From NCBI GenBank assembly GCA_038232515.1, contig JBBSHS010000005.1:1-55904 (forward strand): a DNA stretch of 55,904 nucleotides, given 5' to 3'. The notes under the pieces are model-generated. The model was not told the origin of the DNA, did no database searches, and worked only from the letters and a program-made list of their open reading frames with translations. Shown here piece after piece: positions 1 to 11,243 of this stretch. Every line of letters starts with the position of its first letter. Position 1 is the first letter of the stretch. This stretch comes from JBBSHS01 sp038232515 (GTDB lineage: Bacteria > Actinomycetota > Acidimicrobiia > Acidimicrobiales > JAUJNH01). The position numbers were made by a program, and so were the translations under genes.

Positions 1-76
1 CGGCCTTGGCGGTAAGCCGGGCGCGCGCCGCGCGCCCCGATGGGGGGAGCCGGGCGGGGGCCCGGCCCCCCTCCCG

Positions 77-1762
77 CTACAGGCGGGTCAGCTCGGCCGT
101 CAGTGGGCCCAGGCCCATGGGGCCGAGGTCGAGGGCGGCAGCGTGGAAGGCCTTGAGGTCGAAGGCCGGGCCGTGGCGCCGCCTGGCCGCCTCCCGGCCC
201 TCCAGCCATACCCGTTCGCCCACCTTGTAGCTGATGGCCTGGCCCGGCCAACCGAGGTAGCGGTTCACCTCGTCCCGGACGACCGCCGGCTCCTGCAGGG
301 TGCGGGCGTCCATGAGCTCGACGCCCAGGCGGCCGTTCCAGCGCTCGCCCTCGTGGAAATGCCATGGATTGGGCGGGATGTCGAGCTCCAGGTGCATGCC
401 GATGTCGATGATGACCCGTACCGCCCGCAGCGCCTGGGCGGCCAGGAAGCCGAGCCGGGCCCCAGGGTCGCTGAAGTAGCCGAGCTCGTCCATCAGCCGC
501 TCGGCATACAGTGCCCAACCCTCGCCGTGGCCGGAGTTGAAGCCCATCAGCCGCTGGTAGCGCGTCAGCACACCGGCCCGGTAGGCGACCTGCGCCACTT
601 GGAGGTGGTGGCCCGGCACGCCTTCGTGGAACACCGTGGTCACGTCCCGCCACGTGCTGAAGCTGGACTTCCCCGGTGGCAGCGACCACCACATGGTGCC
701 GGGCCGGCTGAAGTCCTCGCTGGGACCGGTGTAGTACATCGAGGCGTTCCCGCCGGGCGGAGCGACGCGGCAGCGCAGGGCGCGGATCGGCTCGGGGATG
801 TCGAACTGGTTGCCGTCGAGCTCGGACACCGTCCGGTCCGACAGCTGCTGCAACCAGCTTTGGAGGGCGGCGATGCCCTCGAGCCGCCGGGAGGGATCGG
901 CCTCCAGGGCAGCCACCGCTTCGGCCACCGTGCCGCCCGCCACCTCCTGGGCCATCCGCCCCATCTCGGGGTCGATACGGGCCAGCTCGTCCCAGCCGAA
1001 TGCGTACGTCTCGGCCAGGTCCAGGTGGGCGCCGGTGTACGTACGGGCGTCGAGGCCGTAGCGGTCGGCGCCCACCGCGTCACGTTGGGGGGCCAGCGGG
1101 GCCAGCTCGTGGCGCAGGAAGCGGCCGAAGCGGGCGACGGCCTCGGTGGCATCCGCCGCTCCCCGGTCCAGCTCGGACCGCAACCCACCCGATGCGTCGA
1201 TGCCCCCGGCGAGGCCGGCGAAAAACGGCTCTGGCCCTGGTTCGTGCCCTTGCCGGGCGCTCCCCGACCACAGCTCGCACTGACGGGCGCACTGCTCCAC
1301 CTGGCGGAGGGCGGGGACCAGCCCGCGGCGCGCCCCTTCACGCAGCGTGGCCGCCAACCCGTCGAGGGCGTGACCGACGCCGGCCATGCGCACGGCGGCC
1401 TGGTGCTGGCCCGATGGAGTCGAAAGATCCATCAGGTCGAAGACGCCCCGCACCTCCTGCAGGGGACTGGCCATGACGTTCAGGTCGCACCACGCCAAGC
1501 CCGCCTGGTGGCGCTCGACAGCCAGGTCGAGGCGCTCGACCATCATGGACCGGGCCACCCGGTCGCGGTCGTTGACGGCGCCGGCGGCCAGTAGGGCGGC
1601 CAGGGTGCGAGCGGTCAACTCGTTCCGGGCCTCGACACCTTCGGGGCTCAGATCGGTCAGCTCGTCGTCGTGCCCGGCCACGCCGGCAAAGGTGGCCGTG
1701 ACGGGATCAAGGGTGCAGTAGGCGTCGACGAACCGGTCGGCAATCTCGGTCACAGAAGCCAT
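77..1762 (-). CDS. DUF885 family metallopeptidase-like protein
   Basis: 561-residue soluble protein. Around residue 377 it has the FHEGVPGHHLQ motif typical of the DUF885 family, whose members resemble zinc-dependent carboxypeptidases: the HE..GHH pattern supplies metal ligands and a catalytic Glu. No signal peptide is visible, so it is probably cytoplasmic. The frame stays open upstream as far as 2104, but that part is antisense to leuS and begins with a Gly-Leu-Ser repeat made by a short DNA repeat. I therefore chose the ATG at 1762, which gives MASVTEIADRFVDAY, a usual DUF885 N-terminus. It lies downstream of leuS on the same strand, 77 bases away. The substrate cannot be told from sequence. 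Confidence 0.85.
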   Translation of the reverse strand: MASVTEIADRFVDAYCTLDPVTATFAGVAGHDDELTDLSPEGVEARNELTARTLAALLAAGAVNDRDRVARSMMVERLDLAVERHQAGLAWCDLNVMASPLQEVRGVFDLMDLSTPSGQHQAAVRMAGVGHALDGLAATLREGARRGLVPALRQVEQCARQCELWSGSARQGHEPGPEPFFAGLAGGIDASGGLRSELDRGAADATEAVARFGRFLRHELAPLAPQRDAVGADRYGLDARTYTGAHLDLAETYAFGWDELARIDPEMGRMAQEVAGGTVAEAVAALEADPSRRLEGIAALQSWLQQLSDRTVSELDGNQFDIPEPIRALRCRVAPPGGNASMYYTGPSEDFSRPGTMWWSLPPGKSSFSTWRDVTTVFHEGVPGHHLQVAQVAYRAGVLTRYQRLMGFNSGHGEGWALYAERLMDELGYFSDPGARLGFLAAQALRAVRVIIDIGMHLELDIPPNPWHFHEGERWNGRLGVELMDARTLQEPAVVRDEVNRYLGWPGQAISYKVGERVWLEGREAARRRHGPAFDLKAFHAAALDLGPMGLGPLTAELTRL

Positions 1763-1810
1763 ACCCAACCCTTGCACGTCAAAGGGACGGGCTTCGGCCC
1801 TCCCTCGACC

Positions 1811-1839
1811 ACTCGGACCGCTCAGACCACTCAGACCAC

Positions 1840-1846
<7 letters not shown>
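1811..1846. repeat. Four tandem copies of a 9-base unit at the leuS 3' end
   Basis: The plus strand reads actcggacc, gctcagacc, actcagacc, actcagacc. The last two copies are identical and the first two differ by one or two bases. The leuS stop codon (1840-1842, minus strand) falls inside the array, so the repeat spans the end of leuS and the leuS-DUF885 spacer. Nine is a multiple of three, so changes in copy number would keep the frame. Confidence 0.8.
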
Positions 1847-4311
<2,465 letters not shown>

Positions 4312-4369
4312 CGCCGCCGTGGTCCCACCGGGCGCACCCGGCCCGGCTGGTAACGTGATCGGGCCTCAC

Positions 4370-4442
4370 GGGGCTATAGCTCAGGTGGTAGAGCGCTTCC
4401 ATGGCATGGAAGAGGTCCAGGGTTCGAGTCCCTGTAGCTCCA
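4370..4442 (+). tRNA. tRNA-Ala (anticodon GGC)
   Basis: 73-base cloverleaf. The acceptor arm GGGGCTA pairs with TAGCTCC (one G-U pair), followed by discriminator A at 4442. The D arm is GCTC-AGGTGGTA-GAGC. The anticodon stem CTTCC/GGAAG closes the loop ATGGCAT, giving anticodon GGC for alanine GCC/GCU codons. The T arm contains GGTTCGAGTCC. The 3' CCA is not encoded. Confidence 0.96.
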
Positions 4443-4443
4443 C

Positions 4444-4469
4444 GGGCGGGTCGCGTCCACAGCCCGCCC
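4444..4469 (+). terminator. Possible hairpin terminator after tRNA-Ala
   Basis: GGGCGGG (4444-4450) can pair with CCCGCCC (4463-4469) around a 12-base loop, directly after the tRNA. The bases that follow are C- then T-rich (CCCTTT) without a proper U tract, so termination is only a suggestion. Confidence 0.3.
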
Positions 4470-4507
4470 CCCCCTTTCGGGTGGGTAGCTACGAATGTTC
4501 CGCATAG

Positions 4508-4545
4508 AGTGAGCGCCGCGGCCCGGCAGCTTTCAGCTGCTCACT
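4508..4545 (+). promoter_or_regulatory. Possible 5' leader hairpin before the peptide-transporter operon
   Basis: AGTGAGC (4508-4514) is perfectly complementary to GCTCACT (4539-4545). A competing short stem, GCAGC (4526-4530) with GCTGC (4536-4540), lies inside and shares two bases with the outer stem. The structure sits just upstream of AAAAGAGGA and the first permease start, so it could affect translation or transcription. There is no direct evidence of function. Confidence 0.25.
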
Positions 4546-4567
4546 AAAAGAGGACGGTAGCGGCACT

Positions 4568-5647
4568 GTGATGGAGGCGCCGAGCACGACAGCGCAGATC
4601 GACTCGGCTGTGACCGCCTCCGATGGCCAGGCGGGCAAGAGCCGCACACCGTCCTGGGAGCAGGGCCGGCGCCACGGACAAAGATGGCTCGTTCAACTCG
4701 GCGGCTACGGCGCCACGATATTCGCATTGGTGACCATCAACTTCCTGGTGCCCCGGATGATGCCGGGCAACCCGGTCGACGCACTGGCGGCCCAGGGCTC
4801 CACCAACTTCACCTTCGGCAAGCAGGGCCAGGCGGCGCTGGCCCGCTATTACGGGCTCGATCGACCGCTCATCGCCCAGTACGGCCGCTACCTCTCGCAG
4901 CTGGCTCACGGCGACCTGGGCCACTCGATCATCTCCAACGCGCCCGTGGGCGCCGACCTGGCCCGGCGGATGCCGTGGACGCTGCTGTTGATAGGGACCT
5001 CGCTCCTCCTTGCCACCGCCATCGGGCTGGTGGCCGGCGTGCAGTCGGGATGGCACCGTGGCCGCTCGGTCGACCGGTCGCTGCTGACGGTGCTGCTCTC
5101 GGTCCGCGAGTTCCCCACCTTCCTGCTCGGTTCGCTGCTGCTGCTGTTCTTCGCCGTGAAGCTCGGCTGGTTGCCGGTGTCGGGGGCGGAGACGGCCTTC
5201 TCGAGCCCCGGCCTGGGCGGGAGGGTCGTCGACATCGGCCGGCATCTCCTGCTGCCGGCCTTCGTCTTGAGCGTCGGCCTCACCGCCGGCAGCTTCCTCA
5301 TCATGCGGGCCGGCATGGTGAACGAGCTCGGAGCCGACTACCTGCTGTGGGGTCGGGCCAAAGGCCTCCGCCAGCGCCGGCTCAAGTACAACTACGCGGC
5401 CCGCAACGCCCTCCTGCCGGTGGTGAGCCTCACCGCGCTGCAGATGGGGTTCGTCGTCACCGGCGACGTGCTCATCGAGCGCGTCTTCTCCTATCCCGGC
5501 GTCGGCAACCTCATCTTCCAGTCCATCAATTCCCGCGACTACCCGACCATTCAGGGGGCGTTCCTCTTCGTGGCCGTGAGCGTCATCACCGCCAACGCGC
5601 TGGCCGACCTGCTGTACCGGCGTCTCGACCCGAGGACGTCGTCATGA
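4568..5647 (+). CDS. Dipeptide/oligopeptide ABC transporter permease, DppB type (set 1)
   Basis: 359-residue inner-membrane permease. The N-terminal segment ATIFALVTINFLVPRMMPGN, with its R-x-x-P-G-(N/D)-P element, is the hallmark of DppB/OppB proteins. About six membrane segments follow, and the coupling region GRAKGLRQRRLKYNYAARNA contacts the ATPase. With the next gene it should form the channel for import of peptides or similar solutes. The start is GTG 4568 or the adjacent ATG 4571; AAAAGAGGA lies about 15 bases upstream. Its stop overlaps the next start (ATGA). First gene of a four-gene unit. Confidence 0.93.
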   Translation: MMEAPSTTAQIDSAVTASDGQAGKSRTPSWEQGRRHGQRWLVQLGGYGATIFALVTINFLVPRMMPGNPVDALAAQGSTNFTFGKQGQAALARYYGLDRPLIAQYGRYLSQLAHGDLGHSIISNAPVGADLARRMPWTLLLIGTSLLLATAIGLVAGVQSGWHRGRSVDRSLLTVLLSVREFPTFLLGSLLLLFFAVKLGWLPVSGAETAFSSPGLGGRVVDIGRHLLLPAFVLSVGLTAGSFLIMRAGMVNELGADYLLWGRAKGLRQRRLKYNYAARNALLPVVSLTALQMGFVVTGDVLIERVFSYPGVGNLIFQSINSRDYPTIQGAFLFVAVSVITANALADLLYRRLDPRTSS

Positions 5648-6513
5648 GTGTCGTCGAGGTCGGGGCCACACCGTCCAGGCGTCGCCGGGCCCGGCCGTCG
5701 GTATTGATGGTGATGGGCGGGGCCGTGCTCGTCCTCCTCGTGGTCGTGGCCGTCCTGGCCCCGGTACTCGCGGCCCACGACCCGAAGGCCATCTCCGGCC
5801 CGGCCCTCGAGCAGCCGTCGGCCCGGCACTGGCTGGGGACCGATATCCCCGGGCGCGACATCTACTCCCAGCTCGTCTACGGGGCCCGGGCCTCACTCGT
5901 GGTGGCACTGGTCGGGGGATCGATCGCCATGGCCGGCGCCATCCTCGTCGGCGTGGCCCCGGCCCTGCTGGGAGGCTGGGCCGACTCCCTCTCCGCCCGG
6001 CTCGTGGTGTTCCTCCTGGCCCTGCCTGGGCTTCCGCTGCTCATCCTCATCGGCTCCCTCGCCGGCAACAGCCGGCTCGCCCTCATCATGGTGATCGGCT
6101 TCATCGGCGCCGCCCCCAACGCCCGCATCCTGCGCAGCCAGACCCTGTCCCTGCGCCAGCGCGGGTTCATCACCGCGGCCCGGGGTTTCGGCGGTGGGCC
6201 GCTCTACGTCCTGCGCCGCCACCTCGTTCCCGGCCTCGGTCCGCTGATCGTCGTCGGGTTCGTCAACTGGGCCGGAGTGTCCATCGGGCTGGAGGCGGGT
6301 CTCGCCTTCCTCGGCCTCGGCGACCCGACCGGAGTGAGCTGGGGGATGATGCTGAACCGCGCCCTGTCACAGCCGGGGATCTACTACAGCTCCATGTGGA
6401 CCTGGTGGGTGCTCCCGGCCGGCTTGGGCATAGCGCTGGCCGTGCTCGGCTTCACCTTCGTCGGGGTGGGTCTCGAACCCACCTTCAACCCACGCTGGTT
6501 GCGAGCCTCGTGA
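5644..6513 (+). CDS. Dipeptide/oligopeptide ABC transporter permease, DppC type (set 1)
   Basis: 289-residue permease partner of the preceding DppB-like protein. The N-terminal cytoplasmic tail and first membrane helix are followed by HDPKAISGPALEQPSARHWLGTD cut short as a family signature (PSARHWLGTD). There are about six membrane segments and the coupling-loop sequence LRQRGFITAARGFG. The C-terminus LEPTFNPRWLRAS is usual for DppC. The ATG at 5644 overlaps the upstream stop by four bases, and its own stop overlaps the next GTG start (GTGA), so the two permeases and the ATPase are translationally coupled. The open frame continues upstream to 4684 as antisense-like noise and is not part of the gene. 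Confidence 0.93.
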   Translation: MSVVEVGATPSRRRRARPSVLMVMGGAVLVLLVVVAVLAPVLAAHDPKAISGPALEQPSARHWLGTDIPGRDIYSQLVYGARASLVVALVGGSIAMAGAILVGVAPALLGGWADSLSARLVVFLLALPGLPLLILIGSLAGNSRLALIMVIGFIGAAPNARILRSQTLSLRQRGFITAARGFGGGPLYVLRRHLVPGLGPLIVVGFVNWAGVSIGLEAGLAFLGLGDPTGVSWGMMLNRALSQPGIYYSSMWTWWVLPAGLGIALAVLGFTFVGVGLEPTFNPRWLRAS

Positions 6514-8240
6514 GCGACGCGCTGCTCGAGGTTGAAGACCTGAGGGTGCGCTTCGGCGGTGAGGTCGACGCCCTGCGGGGTGTGAGCTTCTCGCTCGACG
6601 CCGGAGAATCGCTGGCCATCGTGGGCGAGAGCGGGTCGGGTAAGTCGACCCTGTCCCTGTGCCTGCTCGGCCTCATCCAACCGCCGGTGGCCAGCGGCAG
6701 CGTCCGCCTCGGCGGCCAGGAGCTCATGGGCGCCAGCGAGGCCGTCCTGCGCTCGCTGCGCTGGTCGACCGCCGCTCTCGCCCTGCAGGGCTCGCCGTTC
6801 AACCCGGTGGCCACCGTCGGCTCCCAGGTGGCCGAACCGCTACGCGACCGCAGCGGCATGAGCCGGGCGCAGGCCAACCAGCGGGTGGCCGAACTCGCCA
6901 AGGAAGTGGCCCTCGACCCCGATCTCCTCGATCGGTACCCCCACCAGCTCTCGGGGGGCGAGCGGCGCAGGGCGGCGCTGGCCATGACCCTCGTTCTCGA
7001 CCCGCAGTTGGTGATCCTCGACGAGCCGACGGCCGGGCTCGACCCTGCCACCCGTCAGGAGGTGGTGGCCGCCATCCAGGCCCTCGCCGCCCAACGCGGC
7101 TTCGCCCTGGTCGTGATCTCCCACGATCTGCCCGATGCCGCCAACCTGGCCAGGCGGGCCATGGTTCTCTACGCCGGTGAGGCGATGGAGGACGGCGAAG
7201 CCCAACTGGTGATGACCGAGCCCGCCCATCCCTACAGTTGGGCCCTGATCAACGCCTTCCCGGTGATGAGCACGACCAAGGACCTGCGCCCCATCCGTGG
7301 GGTGGCCCCCGATCCCCGGGCCGTGCCCCCCGGCTGTCCCTTCCACCCACGGTGTACCCAGGCCGAAGAGCAGTGCTGGGAGACCCGCCCCAGCATGCTG
7401 CCGTCCCGCGATCGGCTCGTCTACTGCCATTTCGGCGGCCTCAAGGAGCTGCTCCACGCCACCGGGCTCTCCAAGACCTTCCGCAGCGGCAACCGGGAGG
7501 TGCGCGCCCTCCGTGACGTCTCGTTCTCACTGCGAGAGGGCCAGTCTGTCGGCATCATCGGCCCTTCCGGGAGCGGCAAGTCGACCCTGGCCCGGATCCT
7601 CACCGGCCACATCGCCCCCGACTCGGGCCGCGTCCTACTCGGCGGCCAGGAGCTGCCGGCGTCCTGGCGGGGTGGCGCGGCCAAGGCCATGCGCCGACGC
7701 ATCCAGCTCGTCATGCAGGACCCGGCCGACGCGCTGTCGCCCCGGCTCACGGTTGAGGCCCTGGTCCGCGAGCCCCTCGACCTGGGTGACGAGATCCCCC
7801 CGGCCGACCGCAAGCGGGCGGTGGCGGAGATGCTCGCGGCCGTGGGGCTCCCGTCGTCTGGGTCGTTCATGCAGGCGCACAGCCACGAGCTGTCAGGTGG
7901 CCAGCTCCAGCGGGTGGCCCTCGCCCGGGCGCTGGTCCTGCGGCCCAAGCTGCTCGTGGCCGACGAGCCGACGGCCATGCTCGATGCTTCGGAGCAGGCT
8001 CGCATGCTCGTGGTGCTGCGGGAACGCCAGGTCGAGATGGGGCTCGGCCTGATCCTCGTGTCCCACGACATGGCGGTGGTGCGCAAGGTGGTCGACCGCA
8101 TCGTGGTCCTCGACCATGGCGTGGTTGTCGAGGAGGGCCCCTCCGAGCAGGTCTCGGTTGTCCCCACCAGCGCCACCGCCGCTCGCCTGGTCGAGGCCGC
8201 ACCCGCCTTCAATGCCCCGAAGCACGCCTCACCCGCCTGA
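6510..8240 (+). CDS. Fused two-domain peptide ABC transporter ATPase (DppD-DppF fusion)
   Basis: 576-residue cytoplasmic protein with two complete nucleotide-binding domains. Domain 1 has GESGSGKST, LSGGE and LVILDEPT. A Cys-containing oligopeptide-ATPase C-terminal element follows (PPGCPFHPRCTQAEEQCWE). Domain 2 has GPSGSGKST, LSGGQLQR and LLVADEPT. It drives peptide import by ATP hydrolysis. Separate DppD and DppF chains are the commoner form; fusions are known in actinobacteria. The start GTG 6510 overlaps the upstream stop. It is the only ATPase in this locus, although two permease pairs are present, so it probably powers both. Confidence 0.93.
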   Translation: MSDALLEVEDLRVRFGGEVDALRGVSFSLDAGESLAIVGESGSGKSTLSLCLLGLIQPPVASGSVRLGGQELMGASEAVLRSLRWSTAALALQGSPFNPVATVGSQVAEPLRDRSGMSRAQANQRVAELAKEVALDPDLLDRYPHQLSGGERRRAALAMTLVLDPQLVILDEPTAGLDPATRQEVVAAIQALAAQRGFALVVISHDLPDAANLARRAMVLYAGEAMEDGEAQLVMTEPAHPYSWALINAFPVMSTTKDLRPIRGVAPDPRAVPPGCPFHPRCTQAEEQCWETRPSMLPSRDRLVYCHFGGLKELLHATGLSKTFRSGNREVRALRDVSFSLREGQSVGIIGPSGSGKSTLARILTGHIAPDSGRVLLGGQELPASWRGGAAKAMRRRIQLVMQDPADALSPRLTVEALVREPLDLGDEIPPADRKRAVAEMLAAVGLPSSGSFMQAHSHELSGGQLQRVALARALVLRPKLLVADEPTAMLDASEQARMLVVLRERQVEMGLGLILVSHDMAVVRKVVDRIVVLDHGVVVEEGPSEQVSVVPTSATAARLVEAAPAFNAPKHASPA

Positions 8241-8261
8241 CCACATCGACGAATGGAGCAC

Positions 8262-10016
8262 ATGATGCAGCAGCAGCCCAAAGGTGCCGGCCCGAAAGTG
8301 CCGACCATGGACCGACGCCGATTCCTGCTAGTCACCCTGGGAGGGGCCAGCGCTCTGGCCCTCGGGGCGTGCAGCAGCACGAAGAGCTCCACCGCCAACT
8401 CCAACACCACCGCGGGGTCGGGAACCCAGGCGGGCGGCGAAGCCGGCAGCCCGCCTCCGGCGCCACGGGCCACGGTGCGCCTGCCCTTCGGCGCCTTCGG
8501 ATTCCCGACGCCGTTCTCGTCCAACGGGCCCCCGGGCTACGTGCAGATGAGCCTGCTCTACGACACGCTGATGTGGAAGGACGGTACCGGTGAGCTGCTG
8601 CCCTGGCTGGCCAAGAGCGTCCAGCGTTCGGCCGACAACCTCAACTACACCTTCGAGTTGCGCGACGGTTTGAAATGGAGCGACGGCGTGCCTCTCACCG
8701 CCGACGACGTCGTGTTCACGTTCGACTACTACGCCAAGCAGGAGAACATCCCGCCGCCCGTGATCGCCCAGCCCCCTCAGGGCGTCACCAAGACGGTGGC
8801 CACCGGCCCGACCACGGTGACGATCACCGTCGACCGCCCTGACGTCACCTTCGAAGAGCAGGTGGCCGGCACCATCCCCATCGTGCCCAGGCACATCTGG
8901 TCGACGATCGCCGATCCGGTCAGCGCCCAGGACGTGAAGGTCCTCGTCGGGTCGGGCGCCTACAAGCTCGACTCCGCCTACCAGGGTGACGGTGGCCCTT
9001 TGCTGTACACCGCCAACGACCAGTACTTCCTCGGCGTGCCGTTCGTCAAGCGCATCGAGTACACCAACGCCGACGACCAGTTCGCCGCCCTGCTGGGCGG
9101 CACGGCCGACTCGGCCAGTGGCCCGGGGCTGCGCAACGACACGCTCGCCCCGTTCAAGAGGGACAGCGGGTATGGCATCGTCACCGAGAAGGGGGCGTCG
9201 ACGACGGCGCTCTACTTCAACCTGAAGAAGGGTGGGGCGCTGGCCGACGCGCAGTTCCGGCGGGCCTGCGCCATGGCCATCGACCGCAAGGACCTCGTGG
9301 CCAGGCTGGCCGGCGGCAACGGCCAGCCCGGCAACCCGGGGTTCCTCGGGCCCGAGAACCCGTTCCTCGTGCCCGTCAAGCAGTACGACCTCGACGTGGC
9401 CGGCGCCAACGCCCTCCTCGACACCGCCGGCTACACCAAGGGGCCCAATGGGGTCCGCCAGGCCCCCGGCGGCGCCCCGGTCGCCTTCGACCTGCTCGTC
9501 GGCACCCCCGACACACCGCTGGGCGAGCTGGTCTCGGGGGCGCTCAAGCAGATCGGCGTGCAGGCCAACATCAAGACCCTCCAACCCGGGCCCCAGCTCT
9601 TCGGCGCCAAGTTCTCGGGCAAGTTCGACATGGCCCTGGTCGGCTTCCCCGGGCCCAGCGCCGGAGGCCCGAACGGCGACCCCGACCTCCTGCGGGCGGT
9701 GTTCTCGTCCAAGGCCCCGCCCTCGCTGACGGGGGCGGTGGGGTACGCCAACCCCACCTTCGACGACCTGGCCGACAAGCAGCGGGGCACGTTCGACAAC
9801 GCCCAGCGCAAGAGCATCGTGGCCCAGATGCAGGGGATCCTGGCCGACGACGTCCCGGTCCTGCAGCTCTACTCGCCGGACAACACTTTCATCTACCGCA
9901 AACAGGTCCTCGATCCCCGCTACATCACGCCCGGCCGCTACCCGACCGATGTCGACAACAAGCAGAACTTCATCACCGGGCTGAAGACCGGTACCAAGGT
10001 GCGGCCGATCAAGTAA
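8262..10016 (+). CDS. Peptide ABC transporter substrate-binding lipoprotein, SBP_bac_5 family (set 1)
   Basis: About 584 residues. The N-terminus carries MDRRRFLLVTLGG, a Tat-like twin-arginine leader, and a lipobox LALGAC, so the protein is likely exported folded and anchored by lipid. A Thr/Ser/Gly-rich linker precedes a DppA/OppA-like fold with typical phrases such as DGLKWSDGVPLTADDVVFTF and AMAIDRKDLVARLAGG. It should capture peptides or related solutes for the permeases upstream. A frame start exists at 8253. GGAG at 8255-8258 favours the ATGs at 8262/8265. The gene closes operon set 1 and is followed by a strong inverted repeat. Confidence 0.92.
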   Translation: MMQQQPKGAGPKVPTMDRRRFLLVTLGGASALALGACSSTKSSTANSNTTAGSGTQAGGEAGSPPPAPRATVRLPFGAFGFPTPFSSNGPPGYVQMSLLYDTLMWKDGTGELLPWLAKSVQRSADNLNYTFELRDGLKWSDGVPLTADDVVFTFDYYAKQENIPPPVIAQPPQGVTKTVATGPTTVTITVDRPDVTFEEQVAGTIPIVPRHIWSTIADPVSAQDVKVLVGSGAYKLDSAYQGDGGPLLYTANDQYFLGVPFVKRIEYTNADDQFAALLGGTADSASGPGLRNDTLAPFKRDSGYGIVTEKGASTTALYFNLKKGGALADAQFRRACAMAIDRKDLVARLAGGNGQPGNPGFLGPENPFLVPVKQYDLDVAGANALLDTAGYTKGPNGVRQAPGGAPVAFDLLVGTPDTPLGELVSGALKQIGVQANIKTLQPGPQLFGAKFSGKFDMALVGFPGPSAGGPNGDPDLLRAVFSSKAPPSLTGAVGYANPTFDDLADKQRGTFDNAQRKSIVAQMQGILADDVPVLQLYSPDNTFIYRKQVLDPRYITPGRYPTDVDNKQNFITGLKTGTKVRPIK

Positions 10017-10022
10017 CCGGCT

Positions 10023-10071
10023 GGCGCGCCGAGGGCAGGGGCGGCGGCCTGAACCCTTACCTCGGCGCGCC
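10023..10071 (+). terminator. 12-bp perfect inverted repeat between the two transporter sets
   Basis: GGCGCGCCGAGG (10023-10034) is perfectly complementary to CCTCGGCGCGCC (10060-10071) with a 25-base loop. It begins six bases after the stop codon of the set 1 binding protein. The stem is very stable but there is no T tract after it. It may act as a terminator, or as a 3' stabiliser that sets the level of set 2 relative to set 1. Confidence 0.55.
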
Positions 10072-10181
10072 CACCCGGTCGAGGCCTCCAGAACCAGCCT
10101 GGCTCCGCCTTCGGCCTCGTCTATGAGGTCGAGCTCTATGATCCTCGGCCATAGCGGCCGACAGTTACGGACGGATCGAAC

Positions 10182-11243
10182 ATGGCCATCACCGATGTCC
10201 CGGTACAGGAGATAGCGCTTCCTTCGGTGACGGCTGGCGGCACCGGTATGCCGCGGCTCAGACGGAGGCGGCTGCGCAGCATCCTGGTGTCCTACCTGGC
10301 CACCTTGTTCTTCATCGTCAACCTGAACTTCTTCCTGCCCCGCGTCCTGCCCGGCAACGCGCTGGCCGTCATGATCGGTGGCGCCACCGCCAGTCGGGGC
10401 ACCAGCGAGGTGAGCACCGGCGCCCGGGCCCAGCTGGCCCATTACTACGGCTTCGACCGGCCGCTCGTGGCCCAGTACGGGCAGTACATGGCCGACCTGG
10501 CCCACGGCGACCTGGGCACGTCCATCCACTACAACACGCCTGTCCGCCGGCTGATGCGGGACCGGCTGCGATGGAGCCTGCTGCTGGTGGTCTCGTCGAT
10601 GGTCCTGGCCACGGTCATCGGCATGGCGGCCGGTGTCCATTCCGGATGGCGGCGCGGCCAGCGCCTGGACCGGGGCTTCCTCGGGACGTTCGTCCTGGTC
10701 GGCAACTTCCCGGTCTACGTCATCGCCTCGTTCGCTCTCGTCGTGTTGGGCGTGAAGGTCCACTGGTTCCCGCTCGGGGGAGCGCAGACGGCGTTCGTCA
10801 ACTACGGGGTGCCAGGCCGGATCCTCGACATCGCCCGCCACGTCGCCCTACCGGCCGCCGTCATGGCCCTGCAGTTCGTCTTCCTGGAGTACCTGGTGAT
10901 GCGGGGCGGCGTCGTGAGCGAGCTGGGCTCGGACCACCTGCTCCTGGGCCGGGCCAAGGGCCTGCGCGACAGGCGCCTCAAGTACCGCTACGCCGCCCGC
11001 AACGCGCTCTTGCCGGTGGTCACGGTGGTGGCCCTGAACGTCGGGGCAGCCGCCGGTGCCAGCATCTTCGTGGAGCGCATCTTCGCCTACCCCGGTCTGG
11101 GCGGGCTGATGTTCGACTCGATCGGCTACCGCGACTACCCCGCCATGCAGGGCTGTTTCCTCGTCATCAGCCTGGCCGTGCTCGGCGTCAACCTCTTCAC
11201 CGACCTGCTGTACCCGCGGCTCGACCCCCGGGTCGGTCGATGA
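10182..11243 (+). CDS. Dipeptide/oligopeptide ABC transporter permease, DppB type (set 2)
   Basis: 353-residue paralogue of the set 1 DppB-like permease. It shares the LNFFLPRVLPGNALAVMIGG element, the YYGFDRPLVAQYGQYMADLA segment and the coupling loop GRAKGLRDRRLKYRYAARNA. About six membrane helices are visible. ATG 10182 follows a 165-base gap holding the inverted repeat described above. Its stop overlaps the next start (ATGA). It is clearly related to set 1, so the locus probably arose by duplication of permease and binding-protein genes without the ATPase. Confidence 0.92.
   Translation: MAITDVPVQEIALPSVTAGGTGMPRLRRRRLRSILVSYLATLFFIVNLNFFLPRVLPGNALAVMIGGATASRGTSEVSTGARAQLAHYYGFDRPLVAQYGQYMADLAHGDLGTSIHYNTPVRRLMRDRLRWSLLLVVSSMVLATVIGMAAGVHSGWRRGQRLDRGFLGTFVLVGNFPVYVIASFALVVLGVKVHWFPLGGAQTAFVNYGVPGRILDIARHVALPAAVMALQFVFLEYLVMRGGVVSELGSDHLLLGRAKGLRDRRLKYRYAARNALLPVVTVVALNVGAAAGASIFVERIFAYPGLGGLMFDSIGYRDYPAMQGCFLVISLAVLGVNLFTDLLYPRLDPRVGR

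Noticed and set aside
143..1594. Long plus-strand open frame opposite the DUF885 gene
   Set aside because: Composition is that of antisense GC-rich noise (His/Val/Gly/Arg-rich, no motif), while the minus strand has a clear family motif.
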